A DNA stretch of 64,000 bases from Pseudohongiella sp. (lineage in GTDB: Bacteria > Pseudomonadota > Gammaproteobacteria > Pseudomonadales > Pseudohongiellaceae). The DNA lies in the NCBI GenBank assembly GCA_030696315.1, contig JAUYSM010000021.1:164767-228766 (forward strand). The letters run 5' to 3'. Position 1 is the first letter of the stretch. Every line of letters starts with the position of its first letter. Position numbers and translations under genes: made by a program. The notes beneath the pieces were generated by a model. That model did no database searches, had not been told where the DNA came from, and saw nothing but the letters and a program-made list of their open reading frames with translations. Shown here one piece after another: positions 38,865 to 48,174 of this stretch.

Positions 38865-38942
38865 GGTTCTCCCGGATGACAAGAGTCATCATTGAAGGAA
38901 TCGCCCGGTGCCCACAAGGGTCACCTGGCGACATCCAAACAA

Positions 38943-40115
38943 TCAATGCTGAGGAAAGTTTTCCGGAATCAAGCGAGGGATAAACTTGGTCAGCCCCATG
39001 ACTGGACCCACTTCGCCAGCATAGACATTGCCATCACGATCGACTGCAACACCTTCACCCATAGCACCTATACCACCCATGCCGGTTGGCCGCTCAGAGT
39101 TATGCTCAGGGATGTAATACCAGACGTCCCCAGTGCGCGCGCTACCAATACGCAGACCCTTACGCCAGCCCGGGTTATAGTTGGCATCAGACTCCGAATC
39201 GATGGCATACAACACATCATTGGCATCGATATACATGCCGCTGATTCGGCTGAACTGATACCAGGTATCCAGATGGTTACCATCCTGATCAAAAATCTGG
39301 ATGCGACGGTTTCCACGGTCGGAGACAAACAGCCTGCCTTGAGAATCCATGGCTAACGCGTGTGGAGAGCGCATCTCGCCGTCCTCAAAACCCCACTCAC
39401 CCCAGCTCTTCACAAACGTGCCGTCCGGCGCATATTTTGAAATACGGCTGAAAGCGCCCTCACCCGCTGTATCCAGGAACTGACCACTGTGGCTTTCAGC
39501 GATAAAGATATGGCCATCAGGTGCAACCAGCACGGCGTTTGGCTCATTCAAATGTGTGGGAGGATTGCCAGCCTCACCGGGTGTTCCTATTGTCAGCAAG
39601 ACTTCTCCCTGCGGACTGAATTTTACAACCTGATGGCCGCCCATAAACACGTTAGGGTTTGCAGTGATTTCCTGCTGATTGGGGGCCCGCGCATCGGTCA
39701 CCCACACATTACCTTGATGGTCAACGGTCAAGCCGTGCGGCCAGGTGATCAGGTTCGCACCAAAACTCTGCACCACGTTGCCTTGAGGGTCGAGTTTGAC
39801 AATGGGATCTACAGCGGAGCCGGCACAGGAGTTTGCGCCACAACGATCGCCAGCCCATAAATGGATGCCGTCGATGTCAATGTGAACACCACTGACTGAT
39901 CCCCAGGTGCGGTTATCCGGCAACGTTCCCCAATTACGGAGTGTTTCATAGGGGTTAGGCAGGAAATTGACTGGAGGAACATCAGCATGTTCGGCAGGAC
40001 CAATGGCACCACGCTGAGCCAGTGCGTTTCCGGACGCCAGTGCGAACAGTGCACCAGAAAATGCCAAACCGAGAGTCAGGGCGCGTCGGCCATTGCGAAC
40101 GGTTTTTTTCATCAT
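38943..40115 (-). CDS. Secreted NHL-repeat beta-propeller protein
   Basis: 390 residues. A signal peptide (about 1-35, ending NALAQ) precedes NHL repeats seen as PHGLTVDHQGNVWVTDA, EPNAVLVAPDGHIFIAES, SPHALAMDSQGRLFVSDR-GNRRIQIFD (two adjacent parts) and GVAVDRDGNVYAGEVG. Related propellers include peptidyl-alpha-hydroxyglycine lyase-like and 6-bladed lactonase-like proteins; no catalytic site can be assigned. ATG 40115 was chosen because AGAGG lies 6 nt upstream. It is divergent from trxC. Confidence 0.75.
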   Translation of the reverse strand: MMKKTVRNGRRALTLGLAFSGALFALASGNALAQRGAIGPAEHADVPPVNFLPNPYETLRNWGTLPDNRTWGSVSGVHIDIDGIHLWAGDRCGANSCAGSAVDPIVKLDPQGNVVQSFGANLITWPHGLTVDHQGNVWVTDARAPNQQEITANPNVFMGGHQVVKFSPQGEVLLTIGTPGEAGNPPTHLNEPNAVLVAPDGHIFIAESHSGQFLDTAGEGAFSRISKYAPDGTFVKSWGEWGFEDGEMRSPHALAMDSQGRLFVSDRGNRRIQIFDQDGNHLDTWYQFSRISGMYIDANDVLYAIDSESDANYNPGWRKGLRIGSARTGDVWYYIPEHNSERPTGMGGIGAMGEGVAVDRDGNVYAGEVGPVMGLTKFIPRLIPENFPQH

Positions 40116-40136
40116 CACAAACCTCTTTTTATTGGG

Positions 40137-40159
40137 GCACAGGTGTTATCCGCCTGTGC
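40137..40159. repeat. Inverted repeat in the NHL gene / trxC divergent region
   Basis: GCACAGG (40137-40143) and CCTGTGC (40153-40159) form a 7-bp inverted repeat with a 9-bp spacer, 22 bp upstream of the NHL gene start. It could be an operator or a leader hairpin of that gene. The rest of the 213-bp gap shows nothing clear. Confidence 0.4.
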
Positions 40160-40328
40160 AACGATGGTGTGTCTACAACTTCCGTGAAGCCTTCAAGGCG
40201 ATCCAACAGAATGAGCGAGAAAATGTACTGAGAGCGTGGCCTTGTCAAGATAAACCGGATAACTGGAAATCCAAAAGCGTCGCCCCCATATACCGCAGCA
40301 GTAAAATGTATAACCCGGAGCCAAGTCT

Positions 40329-40766
40329 ATGAGCGAAAACCTGATCACCGTCAGCTGTCCACACTGCCACCGCAAGAACCGGATGCCGGCTCAGCGATTG
40401 ACCCATGATGGTAAATGCGGTGCCTGCAAACAGCCCTTGTTTGAAGGCGCGCCGCTGGAATTATCCAACAGCAGTTTTAGTGCACATGCCAGTGCAGATT
40501 TGCCTTTGGTGGTTGACTTCTGGGCGCCTTGGTGTGGGCCATGTCGACAATTCGCGCCCGTCTTTGAAGCGGCAGCACGCACCATGGAACCGGCCGTCCG
40601 ACTAGCCAAGGTGAACACTGAAGTTGAACAAGAACTTGCGCAGAAATTTGCGATTCGCAGTATTCCGACCTTGATGATTTTTAAAGCGGGCCGCGAAGTC
40701 GCGCGGGTTTCCGGCGCATTACCGCCAGAGCAGTTCAGGCAGTGGGTCGCCCAGTCTTTGCGATAG
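40329..40766 (+). CDS. trxC: Thioredoxin 2 (TrxC), with N-terminal zinc finger
   Basis: 145 residues. The N-terminal zinc ribbon has C10/C13 (CPHC) and C30/C33 (CGAC), and the thioredoxin domain has the active site W68-C-G-P-C72 in FWAPWCGPC plus the cis-Pro segment SIPTLMIF. TrxC reduces cytoplasmic disulfides and is often induced by oxidative stress. GGAG lies 8 nt before the ATG. It converges with the dienelactone hydrolase gene. Confidence 0.94.
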   Translation: MSENLITVSCPHCHRKNRMPAQRLTHDGKCGACKQPLFEGAPLELSNSSFSAHASADLPLVVDFWAPWCGPCRQFAPVFEAAARTMEPAVRLAKVNTEVEQELAQKFAIRSIPTLMIFKAGREVARVSGALPPEQFRQWVAQSLR

Positions 40767-40789
40767 AGGCTTGATGAAAAAGCACGATC

Positions 40790-40836
40790 AATCAGGTAAC
40801 TCGAGCTAACGCAGCGTTGCTCAGGGTTACCTGATT
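40790..40836. terminator. Long hairpin between convergent trxC and dienelactone hydrolase genes
   Basis: AATCAGGTAAC (40790-40800) and GTTACCTGATT (40826-40836) form a perfect 11-bp stem; the loop contains a further AGC-AACG/CGTT-GCT helix with one bulge. No T-tract is present on either side. Its place between converging genes suggests a bidirectional terminator or mRNA 3'-end structure. Confidence 0.6.
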
Positions 40837-40849
40837 GCACCTGTGTTAC

Positions 40850-41722
40850 TTACAGCGCGGTCGCAAATATTGCCAGCATGCGGCCCCATGCGCGCTCAGC
40901 AAGTTCTTCGTGGTAAATCGGGAAGTCAGGCACACACCAGCCATGCATGGCGGCATACACTTCAATTTCTGCCTCAACGCCAGCCGCATCAAATGCCGCA
41001 CGCAGCACATTTTTGCTTTCCGGGTCGCGCTCATCGTCGTTCTGTGCAACGGCAATCAGCATATGCGCTTTCATGTTCGGGATGCCGAGGTGCGGGCTGT
41101 CGGCATTAGCTGTATTCAGCCCACCACCATGGAATGAACCACCGGCCCCAATACGATCAGGCAAAGCCGCGGCCGTACGCATCACAATCGGGCCGCCCAT
41201 GCAGTAACCCATAGTGCCAATTTTCCGACCGGTATCAACGGGCGCCTGCTGATCCAGCCAGGCCACAAAGGTGCGTGCGTCGGTGACGTGAGTCTGCGCG
41301 TTTAATGCACCGGCCATTGGCATCACAATGCTGCGGATGTCCGGGTCCTGGAAGCTGGCGCCGTCAGGCACAACGGGCGACGGCGCGCTACGGTAGAAGG
41401 GGTTAACAACCAGCACGGAATAACCAGCCTGTGCCATGCGTTTACCCATCGCGCGAAAGGCCGGGCGCAGACCCAGAATATCAGGCCATATCAACACGGC
41501 AGGGTGACGGCCACTGGCCGGGTGCACAAAATAACAGTCAGCAACACCATCAGGGGTTTGGATGGTCACATCACTTTCAACCACGTCCTGAGCATTCGCC
41601 ACTGGCGGCAGCATCAAGGCGAGCGCCGCACCCGCGGTCAAGGTATTAAACTGGCGGCGCGTGAACTGGCCGCTTTTTTTCAAAAATTCCTGATCTTCTT
41701 CAAAGGTATGCTGGTCACACAT
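40850..41722 (-). CDS. Tat-exported dienelactone hydrolase family protein
   Basis: 290 residues. A twin-arginine signal (TRRQFNTLTAGAALALMLPP at about 21-40) directs folded export. The alpha/beta hydrolase domain has the Cys nucleophile in MGYCMGG, Asp in AQNDDERDP and His in AMHGWCVPDF, the Cys-Asp-His triad of dienelactone hydrolases. The substrate is probably a lactone or ester, but this branch is not characterised. It converges with trxC. Confidence 0.85.
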   Translation of the reverse strand: MCDQHTFEEDQEFLKKSGQFTRRQFNTLTAGAALALMLPPVANAQDVVESDVTIQTPDGVADCYFVHPASGRHPAVLIWPDILGLRPAFRAMGKRMAQAGYSVLVVNPFYRSAPSPVVPDGASFQDPDIRSIVMPMAGALNAQTHVTDARTFVAWLDQQAPVDTGRKIGTMGYCMGGPIVMRTAAALPDRIGAGGSFHGGGLNTANADSPHLGIPNMKAHMLIAVAQNDDERDPESKNVLRAAFDAAGVEAEIEVYAAMHGWCVPDFPIYHEELAERAWGRMLAIFATAL

Positions 41723-41926
41723 GGGCGTTCTCCTGTTATTGGCTTTAATTGTCTGGAGCAGGGTTCTGGCAGGCAGATCATGCTATCTGAATCAATCTGT
41801 ACGCGCAAAGACTCTGCTTCAGTTCACACCATGGCTCCGACAACTTGACCATCCTGATTTGTGGGCACATAGTTCAAAACACGATAGCTGGACTACCCGG
41901 GCACAAAAAACGAGGAGGGCGGGGAA

Positions 41927-42664
41927 ATGAACAGATTGTTGTATCTGATTCTTGTGATACTGGCGCTGATCATTGGTGCGGCGATGTTGATAATAAACAA
42001 TGCCGATAGTCTGGTACGCCGCGCCATTGAAGTTGCCGGCACCAATGCGCTGGGAACTGAGGTCAAGGTCAATTCTGTCAAACTGGACTTGATGGCTGGC
42101 ACCGCAACGTTGTCTGGGTTCAGCATTGCAAATCCAGAGGGTTTCAGCCGTGCTGATATGCTGCGGTTTGACGAGCTGAATCTGGCGATTGATCTGCCCA
42201 GCTTGAATACAGATGTTGTCCGGATAAACAGTATTCGTCCGATGAACCCCTATGTGCTCTATGAGATGCAGGGGTCGCGCTCCAATCTGGATGTGGTGCG
42301 TGAGCGATTTGCTTCCTCGCCTGCGCCAACGCCGCCCGCGTCGGGGTCAGCGCAGCTTGTGATGGCGATCAATGAGGTGGTCATCAGTGGCATTCAAGCG
42401 ACTTTGAATTCTGATTTGCTACCCGCGCCGGTCAATGTGAGCATTGGTGACGTAGTGATTCCGCCAGTGCAAGGGACGCCAGAGCAACTGGCACAGCAGA
42501 TTGCCCGGCCTTTGTTGGCGCAGTTGGGAGTACGAGCAGCAACTGCGTTGGCGACCACTTTATCCAACATGTCGGTGGATGAGTTGCGGTCAGAGGCTGA
42601 GGACGCAGTCCAACGTGCTGCAGATCAGTTCCGGAATCGACTCACGCCTCCAACAGGCAATTGA
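41927..42664 (+). CDS. AsmA-like periplasmic protein (N-terminal membrane anchor)
   Basis: 245 residues. One N-terminal membrane helix (about 4-24) is followed by NNADSLVRRAIEVAGTNALG and VKLDLMAGTATLSGFSIANP, the pattern seen at the start of AsmA/DUF748-type proteins, which are beta-rich and act at the envelope. It is much shorter than typical AsmA (over 500 residues), so it is a short family member. The C-terminal part is Ala-rich and helical. GAGGGCGGGG precedes the ATG. It converges with hrpB. Confidence 0.7.
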   Translation: MNRLLYLILVILALIIGAAMLIINNADSLVRRAIEVAGTNALGTEVKVNSVKLDLMAGTATLSGFSIANPEGFSRADMLRFDELNLAIDLPSLNTDVVRINSIRPMNPYVLYEMQGSRSNLDVVRERFASSPAPTPPASGSAQLVMAINEVVISGIQATLNSDLLPAPVNVSIGDVVIPPVQGTPEQLAQQIARPLLAQLGVRAATALATTLSNMSVDELRSEAEDAVQRAADQFRNRLTPPTGN

Positions 42665-42703
42665 AGCCGCAACAATTGTTGTGCTGCCTAAGATGCAAGG
42701 TGG

Positions 42704-45235
42704 TTAACTGCGCGGCTTTGCCCGCGCCGTCGCCACCGCCTGCAGGGGATCTTCCGGCCACGGATGTTTGGGATAACGCCCCCGCAAATCCTTGCGAACC
42801 TCAAAATAGCTGCTGGCCCAGAACCCAGCCAGATCGCGGGTGATCTGCACCGGTCGGCGCGCCGGTGACAACAAATGAATCAGCAGTGGCACACGTCCAT
42901 CAACAATAGCAGGCGTGTGTGTCTGGCCAAACATCTCCTGCAGTTTCACCGCCAATACGGGTTCATCGCCTGCGTAATCAATTCGGATGTCAGAGCCGCT
43001 CGGTACCCGCATGTGTGTGGGAGCAAGTTTGGATAGCGCTTGCTGCAGTTGCCAGTCGAGGCTTTCCAGTAGCAATTTTGCCAGCGGCAAACGCTCGATC
43101 TGGTCGAGCCGGTGCAGGCCGCCCAGATGTGGACCCAGCCAGTGCTCAACTGTCATCAGCAAAGCGGGTTCTGACACATCGGGCCAGGTGTTATCACCGG
43201 ACTGCCCAAACGTTTGATGCAGCAGGCGTAAACGGCCAAGCAGTTGCAGATCTTCTTCCGACCAGCTGAAGCTGCCACGCGCCTTCAGCGCGGCAACCAA
43301 GGCCTGCTGCACCAGCTCTTTTGGCAGCCCCGCTGTGCCCTTGTTTTGAGCCCGGCGCTCCAGCACCAGTTCATAGTCGCCCAGTTTAAGCAGCCGCGTT
43401 TGTTCAGCGATCAGACGCCCCAGTTTGTCATCCCAGTAGGCGTGATCCTGCCATTGTTGTGAAGCGGGGAAGCGACTGGCGATAACGCCCGGGCTGATCG
43501 TTGCTGCTGAGAAAATCCGGGCCTGACTGGCCTGAGCATCAAGCTCAACCGCAATCACATATTCCGAAGAGGCAAGTACGCTGGTTTCCGGTACTGAAGC
43601 TTGCCCGCCGCTGATAAGTTTGAATTGCCCGCCGCTTTGAGCACGCGCCAGACGATCCGGGTAGGCGCTGAGCAGCAGATGCCCGAGATCCTCATTCAAG
43701 GTGTGTTGATGAATATCCAGTGTGCAATCAAGGCGCTGTGCCCATTGTTTGGCCGCTTGCTGCCAGCGGTAGTGTTGCGGGTTTTCGCGTGAACGGCTAC
43801 CAGAACTACTGCCAGAACCGCGATCTGCGCTGGCCAGTACATGGCTTAAATCAATGTCACTGGCACCCGGTTGTTCCTCCAGCCAGGCTGCCAGCCAACA
43901 TGCCAGGGGAAGGCGCTGCGGATGGCGACGTGCATGCTCCATCATCACAGCAAGGCGCGGATGTGTGGGCCAGCGAGCACTTTGATTCCCCAATGTGGTC
44001 AGTTTGTTATCGCTGTCAATCAGGCCCAACATGCGCAGCAACTGCCGTCCTGCCATCACGGCCGCGGCTGGCGGGGTGTCAATCCATTTTAAAGAGCAGG
44101 GTTCCGTGACCCCCCAGCGCGAAAGCTCAAACACCAACTGTGACAAATCCGACTGCAGCATTTCCGGTTCGCGATGCGCGGCCAGCACCGCGTCTTCCGA
44201 CCAGGCGCGATAACAGAATCCCTCTGCTTCACGGCCCGCGCGGCCGCGGCGCTGATCGGCGCTGGCACGATTGACCCGGCGTGTCTCCAGACGACTCAGC
44301 CCAGTGCGTGGTTGATAAACGGGTACGCGTTCGCGCCCGGCATCAATCACAATACGAACGCCGGGCACAGTGACGCTGGACTCGGCGATAGCAGTGGACA
44401 GAATGATGCGTCGTTGACTGTTGGGCGCCGGCTTGAGTACGTGTTGTTGCGCCGCCAGCGGCATTTGTCCGTGCAGTGGGCACAGTTCGATGTTGTCGCT
44501 CAAACCTGATCGCAGTTGTTGCTCTAATCGCCTGATTTCCCCCTGACCAGGCAGGAACACCAGAATATGACCCTCATGGGCAGCCAGCGCTTCGCGCACG
44601 ATACCCGCCAAATGAATCTCCGGGTACTCACGCGAAGGCCCCGACTGTCCTGCACTCGCAGAACGGTAGTAGGTACTCACAGGCCAGTTACGCCCAGGGC
44701 AATCTATCAACGGCGTGTGTTCGCCCAGCACGGATAACAAGGCGTTGGTGTCGAGCGTGGCGGACATTACCAGGATTTTGAGATCGTCGCGCAACCCGTG
44801 CTGGATATCCAGCGCCAGAGCTAAACCCGTATCAGCATCCAAGCTGCGTTCGTGGAATTCATCAAAAATCAGCCCGGCGACACCCCGTAGTTCGGGGTCA
44901 TCCTGCATCATGCGCGTCAGAATGCCTTGGGTCAGCACTTCGAGCCGGGTGGCGCCGCTCACGCGCGACTCGCCTCGCACACGATAACCCACGGTCTGAC
45001 CTACGGACTGCCCGAGTTGTTCAGCCATAAAACTGGCGGCAAGACGGGCAGCAACCCGACGGGGTTCAAGCAATAACCAACGTTGACCGGGCGGGGTATT
45101 TTCCAGCAGCGCCAGTGGTACCCGGGTAGTTTTACCGGCACCGGGCTGTGCCACCAACAGGGCGCGGTTGTGGTTGTGCAACGCTGTCTGAATATCAGGC
45201 AGCACGGCATCGATGGGCAGTACGACGCTTGTCAT
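42704..45235 (-). CDS. hrpB: ATP-dependent helicase HrpB
   Basis: 843 residues of the DEAH/RHA-type helicase HrpB. Motifs: Walker A AQPGAGKTTRVPLALL, DEFH in IFDEFHERSLDADTGLALAL, SAT in MSATLDTNAL, QRRGRAGREAEGFCYRAWSE (motif VI), and the HrpB-specific C-terminal domain ending LRGRYPKHPWPEDPL. The family is conserved in proteobacteria; its cellular substrate is not well established. The gene stands between the AsmA-like gene and the Gdt1-family gene. Confidence 0.94.
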   Translation of the reverse strand: MTSVVLPIDAVLPDIQTALHNHNRALLVAQPGAGKTTRVPLALLENTPPGQRWLLLEPRRVAARLAASFMAEQLGQSVGQTVGYRVRGESRVSGATRLEVLTQGILTRMMQDDPELRGVAGLIFDEFHERSLDADTGLALALDIQHGLRDDLKILVMSATLDTNALLSVLGEHTPLIDCPGRNWPVSTYYRSASAGQSGPSREYPEIHLAGIVREALAAHEGHILVFLPGQGEIRRLEQQLRSGLSDNIELCPLHGQMPLAAQQHVLKPAPNSQRRIILSTAIAESSVTVPGVRIVIDAGRERVPVYQPRTGLSRLETRRVNRASADQRRGRAGREAEGFCYRAWSEDAVLAAHREPEMLQSDLSQLVFELSRWGVTEPCSLKWIDTPPAAAVMAGRQLLRMLGLIDSDNKLTTLGNQSARWPTHPRLAVMMEHARRHPQRLPLACWLAAWLEEQPGASDIDLSHVLASADRGSGSSSGSRSRENPQHYRWQQAAKQWAQRLDCTLDIHQHTLNEDLGHLLLSAYPDRLARAQSGGQFKLISGGQASVPETSVLASSEYVIAVELDAQASQARIFSAATISPGVIASRFPASQQWQDHAYWDDKLGRLIAEQTRLLKLGDYELVLERRAQNKGTAGLPKELVQQALVAALKARGSFSWSEEDLQLLGRLRLLHQTFGQSGDNTWPDVSEPALLMTVEHWLGPHLGGLHRLDQIERLPLAKLLLESLDWQLQQALSKLAPTHMRVPSGSDIRIDYAGDEPVLAVKLQEMFGQTHTPAIVDGRVPLLIHLLSPARRPVQITRDLAGFWASSYFEVRKDLRGRYPKHPWPEDPLQAVATARAKPRS

Positions 45236-45274
45236 CGGCCTTGCCTGTAAAAAAATGGCTGCTTAAAAACGCCC

Positions 45275-45850
45275 TCAGAAACCAAAAGACTCACCCATTC
45301 CCAACAGGGTGGCAATACCGAGTGCTGCAAAAATTACCGCCGCAATTTTGTGAATCAGACCAATCGGTAGTTTGTGAGCAAGCTTGTCACCTGCATACAC
45401 GGCCGGCACATTAGCAATCATCATACCCAGCGTTGTGCCAACCACTACCCAGAACAGGCTTTGGTATTGAGCGGCTAACGCCACGGTTGCTATCTGGGTT
45501 TTGTCGCCGATTTCCGCGATAAAAAAGGTGACAAAGGTGGTGCCAAACACACCAAAGCGGGTGACGGTGGCCTTGGCATCATCGATTTCGTCCGGCTTGA
45601 GCATCCATACAGCCATGGCGAGGAATGAGATACCTAACACCCAGCGCAGCGTTTCCGGTGCCATCATGGTGGTCAGCCAAGTGCCTAACAAACCAGCAAA
45701 ACCGTGGTTAGCCAAGGTCGCCAGTAATATGGCCAGAATAATCGGGGCGGGTTTTTTGTAACGGGCCGCCAGCAGAAATGCCAGCAGTTGTGTGCGGTCG
45801 CCAATTTCAGCAAGCGCGACCAGGCCAGTTGAGACAAAAAATGCATCCAT
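45275..45850 (-). CDS. Gdt1/TMEM165 (UPF0016) family cation transporter
   Basis: 191 residues from ATG 45850; the frame runs 27 codons further but that part lies in the leader hairpin. Six membrane helices hold the two signature motifs EIGDRTQLL and EIGDKTQIATVAL (E-x-G-D-K/R-T). Family members move Mn2+ or Ca2+ against protons; manganese export is the most likely bacterial role. The 155-bp leader has a strong hairpin. I do not find the yybP-ykoY manganese riboswitch consensus. Confidence 0.88.
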   Translation of the reverse strand: MDAFFVSTGLVALAEIGDRTQLLAFLLAARYKKPAPIILAILLATLANHGFAGLLGTWLTTMMAPETLRWVLGISFLAMAVWMLKPDEIDDAKATVTRFGVFGTTFVTFFIAEIGDKTQIATVALAAQYQSLFWVVVGTTLGMMIANVPAVYAGDKLAHKLPIGLIHKIAAVIFAALGIATLLGMGESFGF

Positions 45851-45877
45851 CAAGAACTCTCCCCGGCCGAAATACAA

Positions 45878-45919
45878 TTGACCATACACACCCCGGCCAG
45901 CGCAGGCGAGTATGGTCAA
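45878..45919 (-). promoter_or_regulatory. Leader hairpin upstream of the Gdt1-family gene
   Basis: TTGACCATAC (45878-45887) and GTATGGTCAA (45910-45919) form a perfect 10-bp stem with a 22-nt GC-rich loop, 28 bp upstream of the ATG. A second hairpin, GCCGC-TTAC-GCGGC (45932-45945), lies just 5' of it on the transcript. The copies of GGCCGGGG in the loop and at the ribosome-binding site could let the loop interact with the translation start. The function is inferred. Confidence 0.5.
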
Positions 45920-46005
45920 AGGTCTTGCCAAGCCGCTTACGCGGCAACTTAAAAATTACTAAACGCGGATCACTAAGCCTTAAAAGTCAGCGCACGCCGA
46001 CATTA

Positions 46006-48114
46006 TCAGCTTGCGCGCGCTGTAGCAAAGTCGATAAACCACTCGATGGACGCCGGATTAGACATGGAGTCGCGATTGACAGCTTTTTTGACATCGTGAC
46101 CCAGCAGAATTTTTTTCACGGGAATTTCCAGCTTTTTACCTGACAGGGTGCGCGGCACTTCCGGGATAGCAAAAATACCATCCGGCACATGGCGGGCCGA
46201 CAGTTTTGTCCTGATGGCGTGATTGATTGCGGCGCGCAACGCTTCTGGTACGCCGGTATACAAGGCATCACTTTCAGTTTTTTGCTGCTTATCAAGTGAG
46301 GCTTTGCCGGCAACCATGCCACCAGGGGCGGGTCCTTTAGGGCTGGTTTCTGCTGCATAAGCGGGATCACGCAGCACAATAAATAAAGCCATAAACGACT
46401 CACGATTCAGATACTCCAGATCCACTACCAGTGAATCCAGCACATCCTCAAACTCTTCCACTACCCGATAAATCTCGCTGGTCCCCATGCGAATGCCATG
46501 GCGATTGATGGTGGAGTCTGAACGACCGTAGATGATCCCGCCCACCGCGTCGGGTCGGGGAATCAAACGCAGCCAGTCGCCATGACACCAGACTCCCGGG
46601 AACTGCTCGAAATAACTGCCAAAATAACGCGAACCATCCTCGTCACCCCAGAAGAACAGCGGCATGGACGGCATGGGTTGAGTGACGACCAGTTCACCCA
46701 CCTCGTCAATCACAGATTGGCCTTCATCATTAAACGCATGGGTCGCAATGCCCAATTCACGGCATTGCATTTCGCCGGAATAAATCGGCAATATGGAACT
46801 GGTAGTCAGGAAACATGCGCCAGGATCGGTGCCTCCGGAAATACAGCCCAGGCGCACGTCCTGTTTGACATGGGTGTACACCCATTCATAACCTTCTTCA
46901 GGTAGCGGTGACCCGGTGCAGCCCACTGAGCGCAATGACGACAGATCAAATTGTTCGCCAGGCCGGATGCCGGTTTTTCCGCACAGCGCAATAAACGCCG
47001 GGCTGGTGCCAAAGGAGTTGGCTTGTTCGCGCTCCGCAAATTTCCACAAGGTACTGGTATCGGGATAACCGGGGTTGCCGTCATACATCAGTACCGAGAC
47101 ACCGTTTATCAGGCCGTTCAGCGTTGAGTTCCACATGATCCAGTTGGTGGAAGAAAACCAAAAGGTCTTATCACCGGGTTTGGCATCGCCGTGCAGCAGG
47201 CCTGCTTTAAAACTCTGGATCACCACCCCGCCATGCCCGTGAACAATGGGTTTAGGCATGCCAGTGGTGCCGGATGAATAGACAATCCATAGCGGATGTG
47301 AAAATGGTACAGCCACAAATTCTGGTTCTTGCGGGGTTGAGATTGCTTTATCAAAGCTGATCAAACGAACAGTACGATCAACATCGCTGATATCGAGTTG
47401 CGCGCGCGGATCAAGATAAGACAGGAAAATGACTGACTCCACACTCGGTAACTGGCGCACAAGTTCGCGCACAATGTCGCGACGGTCAAAGTCACGGCCG
47501 CCGTATCGATAACCATCAATGGCGAACAGCACTTTAGGTGCAATCTGACGAAAGCGATCAAGGACACCCACAGCACCCATATCCGGGGCGGCGCATGACC
47601 AGATACCGCCGAGGCTGGTAACGGCCAACATGGCGGCCGCTGTTTCCGGGATGTTTGGCATATAGGCTACCGCGCGATCGCCGCTCTGCAGCCCCAAATC
47701 TTTTAGGGTCGCAGCAATTGATCCAACCTGCTGGCGCAACTGCCCCCAGCTCATTTCTGAGCGACCGCGTACTTCTGAGTCGGCGATGAGCGCAGGTGTG
47801 TTTTTGTTTTCGGGGTTTATGCCATACGCCAAGGCATGTTCGGCATAGTTGAGTGTTGCGCCTTCAAACCAGCGCGCACCCGGCATCTTTCTTTCCAGCA
47901 AAACCCTTTGATAAGGACTGTGTGCAATGACCCCGGCAAACTGCCAAATGCTTTCCCAAAAGTCTTCGATCTCTGTGGTAGACCAGCTCCACAGGTCATC
48001 GTAATGCGCAAACTCCAGACCCTTGTGTTGTTTGAGCCACGCTTGATAACGGGTAATGCCGGCTTCCGCGATGCGTTCGGCGGAGGGGTGCCACAAAGCT
48101 TGCGATTGCGTCAT
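46006..48114 (-). CDS. Acetoacetyl-CoA synthetase
   Basis: 702 residues of the adenylate-forming (ANL) superfamily, AacS branch. The AMP-binding P-loop IVYSSGTTGMPKPIVHG, the adenine site TDPGACFL, and the C-terminal Lys motif in VPRTLSGKKLEIPVKKIL are seen. It activates acetoacetate to acetoacetyl-CoA at the cost of ATP, feeding ketone-body or polyhydroxybutyrate metabolism. An SDR gene lies 60 bp upstream on the same strand. Confidence 0.92.
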   Translation of the reverse strand: MTQSQALWHPSAERIAEAGITRYQAWLKQHKGLEFAHYDDLWSWSTTEIEDFWESIWQFAGVIAHSPYQRVLLERKMPGARWFEGATLNYAEHALAYGINPENKNTPALIADSEVRGRSEMSWGQLRQQVGSIAATLKDLGLQSGDRAVAYMPNIPETAAAMLAVTSLGGIWSCAAPDMGAVGVLDRFRQIAPKVLFAIDGYRYGGRDFDRRDIVRELVRQLPSVESVIFLSYLDPRAQLDISDVDRTVRLISFDKAISTPQEPEFVAVPFSHPLWIVYSSGTTGMPKPIVHGHGGVVIQSFKAGLLHGDAKPGDKTFWFSSTNWIMWNSTLNGLINGVSVLMYDGNPGYPDTSTLWKFAEREQANSFGTSPAFIALCGKTGIRPGEQFDLSSLRSVGCTGSPLPEEGYEWVYTHVKQDVRLGCISGGTDPGACFLTTSSILPIYSGEMQCRELGIATHAFNDEGQSVIDEVGELVVTQPMPSMPLFFWGDEDGSRYFGSYFEQFPGVWCHGDWLRLIPRPDAVGGIIYGRSDSTINRHGIRMGTSEIYRVVEEFEDVLDSLVVDLEYLNRESFMALFIVLRDPAYAAETSPKGPAPGGMVAGKASLDKQQKTESDALYTGVPEALRAAINHAIRTKLSARHVPDGIFAIPEVPRTLSGKKLEIPVKKILLGHDVKKAVNRDSMSNPASIEWFIDFATARAS

Positions 48115-48174
48115 GTAAAGTCCTTGTTTGATCTGATTTTTCTCAAGTTCTGGTACAAGCGTTTTTCTGAGTGC

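Larger units (their letters stand above)
38558..38942. other. 385-bp gene-free region between the LysE-type gene and the NHL-repeat gene
   Basis: This gap holds the two inverted-repeat structures listed separately. The short frames through it on both strands follow from the symmetric, GC-rich sequence and show no recognisable protein. The last 78 bp (38865-38942) contain only ATGAC-AAGA-GTCAT (38876-38889), a minor hairpin, before the end of the NHL gene. Confidence 0.75.

Noticed and set aside
38432..38917. 161-codon open frame on the minus strand over the foldback element
   Set aside because: It covers the LysE-type gene end and the inverted repeats, is of low-complexity Arg/Ser/Pro composition, and its two similar peptide parts simply mirror the DNA repeat arms.
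45851..46005. yybP-ykoY manganese riboswitch
   Set aside because: GGGGAG occurs only at the ribosome-binding site, not in a 5' loop, and the second conserved loop is missing.
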